Positions 50,082-55,316 of a stretch of DNA of 55,316 nt are shown piece by piece. The first letter of the stretch is position 1. Every line of letters begins with the position of its first letter. This stretch comes from Aquipseudomonas alcaligenes MRY13-0052 (GTDB lineage: Bacteria > Pseudomonadota > Gammaproteobacteria > Pseudomonadales > Pseudomonadaceae), in the NCBI GenBank assembly GCA_000474255.1, contig BATO01000036.1, positions 1-55,316 on the forward strand, read 5' to 3'. Both the position numbers and the translations under genes were made by a program. The notes below the pieces were generated by a model, which saw only the letters and a program-made list of their open reading frames with translations, ran no database searches and was not told where the DNA came from.

Positions 50082-50819
50082 ATGCGCGCATTGATCGGCC
50101 TGTTCGTCGCCAGCCTGGCATTCGCCAGCCAGGCGGCCCCCAAGGTGGCGGTGACCGACCTCGCCTACGAGGAACGCGTCCGCGAGTACATCCACACGGT
50201 GAACGCCCAGAGCGCCTCGCAGGTGAGCGGCTTCTCCGGCAGCGCCTCCAGCAGCTACTCGGAAGAAGAAGGTACCTACAGCTACATCGAACGCGGCGAG
50301 CTGCGCAAATTCACCGGCGACATCAAGGGCGAGATCCTCAAGTCCGGCACCTTCCAGTTGATCCAGGGCCGCCCCTTCGCCAGCGACAACGAAGGCCTGC
50401 ACGACGTGATCGGGCGCATCGCCCAGGGCCAGTTCCAGGGCGCGGACTATGTATTGTTCGGCTCGGTCTCGGACGCCGACTTCCGCCAGGACGTCAACGC
50501 CATCGACAACACCGACAGCTACTCCACGGTGCTGGGCCTGACCCTGGTGGCCGACTTCAGCCTCATCGACACCCGCACCCACGAGGTGAAGGCGGCGTTC
50601 ACCGCCATGGGCGAAGCCCAGGACGTGAAGCTGGTGAAGGGCAACGACAGGCGCGTCACCCCCAACCGCGGGCGCGTGGTGCGCGAGGTGTCGAAGGCCC
50701 TCGGCGAAGACGTCGCGCGACAGCTGCAGGAACAGCTCGGCGTCGGCCCGGCAGCGGTCACCGACAACGGCCGCTACGGCGCGCTGCCACCGGATGAGCC
50801 GGCGAAGATACTGCATTGA
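50082..50819 (+). CDS. CsgG/LpoB-like exported protein
   Basis: A 245-residue protein with a Sec signal peptide (MRALIGLFVASLAFASQA) and no lipobox Cys. PKVAVTDLAYEERVREYIHT and GADYVLFGSVSDADFRQD recall the CsgG / penicillin-binding activator fold, and it includes a Ser-rich loop (GFSGSASSSYSEEEGTYSYI). The ATG begins one base after the lpoB stop, so the two are tightly coupled. It probably acts with LpoB in the periplasm. Confidence 0.8.
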   Translation: MRALIGLFVASLAFASQAAPKVAVTDLAYEERVREYIHTVNAQSASQVSGFSGSASSSYSEEEGTYSYIERGELRKFTGDIKGEILKSGTFQLIQGRPFASDNEGLHDVIGRIAQGQFQGADYVLFGSVSDADFRQDVNAIDNTDSYSTVLGLTLVADFSLIDTRTHEVKAAFTAMGEAQDVKLVKGNDRRVTPNRGRVVREVSKALGEDVARQLQEQLGVGPAAVTDNGRYGALPPDEPAKILH

Positions 50820-50822
50820 ACC

Positions 50823-50849
50823 AAGCGGCCTGCGGGCCGCTTTTCTTTT
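50823..50849 (+). terminator. Terminator of the lipoprotein operon
   Basis: AAGCGGCC and GGCCGCTT form an 8-base stem with loop TGCG, followed by TTCTTTT. Confidence 0.92.
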
Positions 50850-50863
50850 GCCGCGACCTGGGC

Positions 50864-51202
50864 TCAGCGCTGGTAGAACGCCTCGCAGCGCTCGCGCAAG
50901 GCGCGGGACAGGCTGTCGTCGTCCAGTTCGATGAGATCGAGCTCGAGGTCGTCGGGCAGCAACTCGGCGACCAGTGCGGCGAGGCGGCGGCGACCGGCGA
51001 GATCGGTGCCGGAAACGCCCAGCAGCAAGCGCGGCTGCGGGCCGAGCGCGGGGTCGCGCAGGGCGGCGAGAAAGGCTTCGTGGATATCGAGTTCGCTGCA
51101 GGCGGCGCTCAAGGCCTGCTCCAGCGGAGGGTGACGCAGGGGTGCGATGGCGAGGTCCGGCGAGTCGCCGTAGACCCCGTCCCGGCTGTTGGATGGCGGC
51201 AT
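50864..51202 (-). CDS. SseB C-terminal-like protein
   Basis: A 112-residue acidic protein with an AAGGAG ribosome site. The segments LEQALSAACSELDIHEAFLAAL and QPRLLLGVSGTD resemble the C-terminal domain of SseB (enhanced serine sensitivity protein). No role is established. It is convergent with the lipoprotein operon. Confidence 0.6.
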   Translation of the reverse strand: MPPSNSRDGVYGDSPDLAIAPLRHPPLEQALSAACSELDIHEAFLAALRDPALGPQPRLLLGVSGTDLAGRRRLAALVAELLPDDLELDLIELDDDSLSRALRERCEAFYQR

Positions 51203-51290
51203 GCCGATGCTCCTTGTGGGAAGACCGGCAGCCTATTGCCCAGGCACCGCGCTGTCGCGGCGCCGGGTCACGTTCAGGCCATCGACTGGG

Positions 51291-51923
51291 TCACGCCGGG
51301 ACGCGGCGCACCGTGGCCAGCAGCGCGGCGGCGCCGACGAAGAGCACGGCGAAGCCCCGGTTCATGGAACGCTGCTGGCGCGGCGAGCGCAGCACCCGCA
51401 GGACCTTGGCGGCGAGCCCGGTGTAGCCGGCCATGACGATCAGGTCGACGGTGATCATGGTCGCGCCCATCACCAGGTACTGCTGCACCAGCGGCGCGTG
51501 CGGATCGATGAACTGCGGCAGCACGGCGAGCATGAAGACGATCGCCTTGGGGTTGCTGACGTTCACCAGGAAGCCGCGCAGCACCATGGTCAGCGGCCGG
51601 CCCAGGGGGCGCTCGGCGGAATCGGCGGCCAGATCGCTGGGCAGCGCACGCCATTGGCGCACGGCCAGGTACACGAGGTAGACGACGCCGAACCACTTGA
51701 TCGCGCTGAAGGCCAGGGCCGAGGTGGCGAGGATGGCACCGACGCCGGCGGCGACGATGGCGATCTGCAGGGCCAGGCCCAGTTGCAGGCCGATGGCGTT
51801 CCAGTAGCCGCGCAGGAAGCCGTACTGCAGCCCCGAGGACATGGAGGCGATGGCGCCGGCGCCAGGGGAAAGGCTGATCACCCAGCAGGCGACCAGGAAT
51901 GCGAGCCAGGTGTGCATGGCCAT
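51291..51923 (-). CDS. LysE/RhtB family amino-acid exporter
   Basis: A 210-residue membrane protein with about six membrane segments and the family signature near the start (CWVISLSPGAGAIASMSSGL). VNVSNPKAIVFMLAVLPQFI is the second conserved block. RhtB proteins export homoserine, threonine or related solutes; the substrate here is open. Confidence 0.93.
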   Translation of the reverse strand: MAMHTWLAFLVACWVISLSPGAGAIASMSSGLQYGFLRGYWNAIGLQLGLALQIAIVAAGVGAILATSALAFSAIKWFGVVYLVYLAVRQWRALPSDLAADSAERPLGRPLTMVLRGFLVNVSNPKAIVFMLAVLPQFIDPHAPLVQQYLVMGATMITVDLIVMAGYTGLAAKVLRVLRSPRQQRSMNRGFAVLFVGAAALLATVRRVPA

Positions 51924-52003
51924 GGCGTGGTCCTCGGAAATACGGAAGGGGGGGCCAGCAGACTACCCGCTGCGCCTTGCGCTGCACAGCCCCGGTCGGC
52001 GCC

Positions 52004-52542
52004 TCAGCGCCAGCGGCGTACCGCCTTCTGGAAGAACAGGCTGTTGGGCACCTGCACCAGCGCGCCTTCGGCGTTCTCGCTGAGGTCCTGCAGGGTGGTG
52101 TAGAAGAGGTTGATGGCCACCACGCGCCCCTTCACACCGGGCTTGTCGGCGCTCTCCACCACCTCCACCACGTCACCCATGCGGAACGGCCCGAGGGAGA
52201 AGATAAGCACCGCGCAGAACATGTTGGACAACACGCTCCAGATGGCGAAGAACGCTACTGCGGCGACGGCGGTGAACCCGGTCAGCGCCGCCCACAGGAC
52301 TTCGGCCGAGACGCCGAGGCGCTCCAGCACCAACATGAAGGCGCTGCCGAGGATCAGCCAGCGCAGCAGACCGCGCAGGGGCAGCAGCAGCTCCTGGGGC
52401 AGCTGTGGATAACGTGCGCCGAGGCGGGTGATGCCACGGGTGAGAACGCGTTGCGCGAGCCAGGCGAGGAACAGCACCAGGAGCACCTGCGCCGCACGGA
52501 TCAGCGGCTCGCTCCAGGCCGTCAACAGGACCAGGTCTTCCA

Positions 52543-52543
<1 letters not shown>
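52004..52543 (-). CDS. Short MscS-type mechanosensitive channel
   Basis: A 179-residue MscS-family protein. The pore helix and beta domain are present: AALTGFTAVAAVAFFAIWSV (TM3), LGPFRMGDVVEVVE, GRVVAINLFYTTLQ and QVPNSLFFQKAVRRW. It ends there, lacking the C-terminal alpha/beta cage of full MscS (286 residues in E. coli) and one N-terminal helix. Its ATG overlaps the ABC-F gene's stop (TGATG), so it is translated after it. Confidence 0.88.
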
Positions 52544-54456
<1,913 letters not shown>

Positions 54457-54506
54457 AATGGCGGCGGAGTTTATCAGCTTCATTCCCCCACCGCCCGGTA
54501 TGCGCC

Positions 54507-54965
54507 ATGCCCCCCGATCTATGGAATTTCGCCCTCGACCTCTACGCCCGCCCGGGCGTCGAAAACGCCTGCCTGCGCCTGCAGGAACAGGGTGCCGATG
54601 TGTGCCTGTTACTGGCTGCAGCCTGGCTTGGAAGGCGCGGCGTCCACTACGACCCCGTTTGCGCGGAACAGCTGCAAGGCATCGCCGGCCCCTGGAAACG
54701 GGATGTGGTGGAACCCTTGCGCAGGCTCAGGCAGGCATGGCGTGAAGCAGCGGGGACGGATACGGGATTGTGCGAGCTGCGCGACGGCGTGAAGCGCTTG
54801 GAGCTGGACGCAGAGCGACGCCTGCTGGCGCGTCTGGAAGAGATCGCTGCGCCCTGGCCGGAAGCCAATGGGCAGGATTGGAGCTGGCTGGACGTGCTCG
54901 CCGGAACGGCGAGGGAAGACCGCGACGCGCTGCAATCGCTGCGCGCCGCGGCTATCGAGGCTTAA
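54507..54965 (+). CDS. TIGR02444 family protein
   Basis: A 152-residue helical protein: PDLWNFALDLYARPGVENAC, LRLQEQGADVCLLLAAAWLG and PWKRDVVEPLRRLR are the conserved parts of TIGR02444, a pseudomonad family found next to algP. Function unknown. It is divergent from yheS and overlaps the algP stop by two bases. Confidence 0.9.
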   Translation: MPPDLWNFALDLYARPGVENACLRLQEQGADVCLLLAAAWLGRRGVHYDPVCAEQLQGIAGPWKRDVVEPLRRLRQAWREAAGTDTGLCELRDGVKRLELDAERRLLARLEEIAAPWPEANGQDWSWLDVLAGTAREDRDALQSLRAAAIEA

Positions 54966-55316
54966 GCCGACGGCGTGGTCGGTGCGGCCGCGCCATTGGC
55001 GGTCGACGGCGCCGGAGCAGCGGGGGCGGCGGCCGGAGCCGGTGCAGCAGGCTTGGCAGCCGGAGCGCTCACCGGAGCGGCGGGCTTGGCAGCCGCCTTG
55101 ACCGGCGCTTTCGCAGCAGGCTTGGCAGCGGCCTTGGGTGCCGGCTTGGCAGCGGGTTTGGCAGCCGGCTTCGCAGCAGCCGGTTTGGCAGCGACGGGTT
55201 TGGCGGCAGGCTTGGCAGCAGCCGGTTTAGCGGCGAGCGGCGGGCTTGGCGGCTGCGGGTTTTGCAGCGGCTTTCACCGGGGCCTTGGCGAGCGGGCTTG
55301 GCGGCCGGTTTAGCAG
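54962..55316 (-). CDS. algP: AlgP (AlgR3), histone H1-like KPAA-repeat protein, 3' part, frame-disrupted
   Basis: The C-terminal ~118 codons of AlgP. The minus strand encodes Lys-Pro-Ala-Ala tandem repeats (AAKPAA, VAAKPAAAKPAAK and variants) ending ...GAAAPTTPSA. AlgP is a DNA-binding H1-like protein implicated in alginate gene control. The repeat is not in one frame here: extra single bases at about 55235 and 55290, each giving GCT-C-GCC where GCT-GCC is expected, split it into three frames. Either the assembly has two errors or the gene is broken. The N-terminus lies outside the window. Confidence 0.85.

Noticed and set aside
54975-55313. Ala/Gly/Leu-rich plus-strand frame at the window end
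   Set aside because: It is the antisense of the algP KPAA repeat, and its pattern breaks at the same places as the algP frame.

Overview
The window is GC-rich chromosomal DNA of a Pseudomonas, probably from or near the P. aeruginosa / P. resinovorans side of the genus. This rests on recognisable gene orders: gcvT-gcvH-gcvP, ygfB-pepP-ubiH-ubiI, zapA-6S RNA-ygfA, rho-ubiD-flavin reductase, and trxA/ppx/ppk/hemB running on to a KPAA-repeat algP. Nearly everything is core chromosome. I see no integrase, transposase, CRISPR array or tRNA.

Layout. 1-3.1 kb: the 5' part of an AruI-like thiamine-diphosphate enzyme, a divergent LysR regulator broken by an in-frame TGA, an orphan phage-type S24 repressor and a small unknown gene. 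3.1-6.3 kb: an eight-haem c-type cytochrome fused to TPR repeats, a DUF2388 exported protein and a small membrane protein. 6.4-10.9 kb: the glycine cleavage operon. 11-13.8 kb: a ferric-iron ABC importer with a candidate Fur site. 13.9-18.7 kb: ubiquinone hydroxylases UbiI and UbiH, a frameshifted hotdog-fold gene between them, PepP and YgfB. 18.8-20.2 kb: the small coiled-coil partner of ZapA, ZapA, 6S RNA and 5-formyltetrahydrofolate cyclo-ligase. 20.3-22.7 kb: a 42-residue membrane peptide, an EVE-domain protein, a FliL-like protein and a quinone oxidoreductase.

22.7-32.7 kb looks more accessory. It holds a five-gene unit for a PotABCD-type importer plus an amidase, a divergent LysR gene with a perfect 10-base inverted repeat just before its start, an imperfect inverted-repeat element of about 100 bp, and a 1,063-residue secreted metzincin-like protease with discoidin, PKD and carbohydrate-binding-like modules.

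33-42.6 kb is housekeeping: a ferredoxin-flavin reductase coupled to ubiD, rho with a pyrimidine-rich leader and no Shine-Dalgarno, trxA, ppx and ppk convergent on one terminator, and hemB. 42.9-55.3 kb has a DedA protein, a sterol-desaturase-type hydroxylase, hydrolases, ElbB, a thioesterase, a UPF0178 protein, a four-gene lipoprotein/envelope operon (COG3014, YcfL, LpoB, CsgG-like), an SseB-C-like protein, a LysE exporter, a minimal MscS channel coupled to an ABC-F ATPase, a TIGR02444 protein and the 3' part of algP.

Three genes carry reading-frame lesions: a TGG-to-TGA stop in the LysR gene, a one-base loss in the DUF4442 gene and two one-base gains in algP. Either this strain is losing genes or the assembly has residual small errors; read-level checking would decide.
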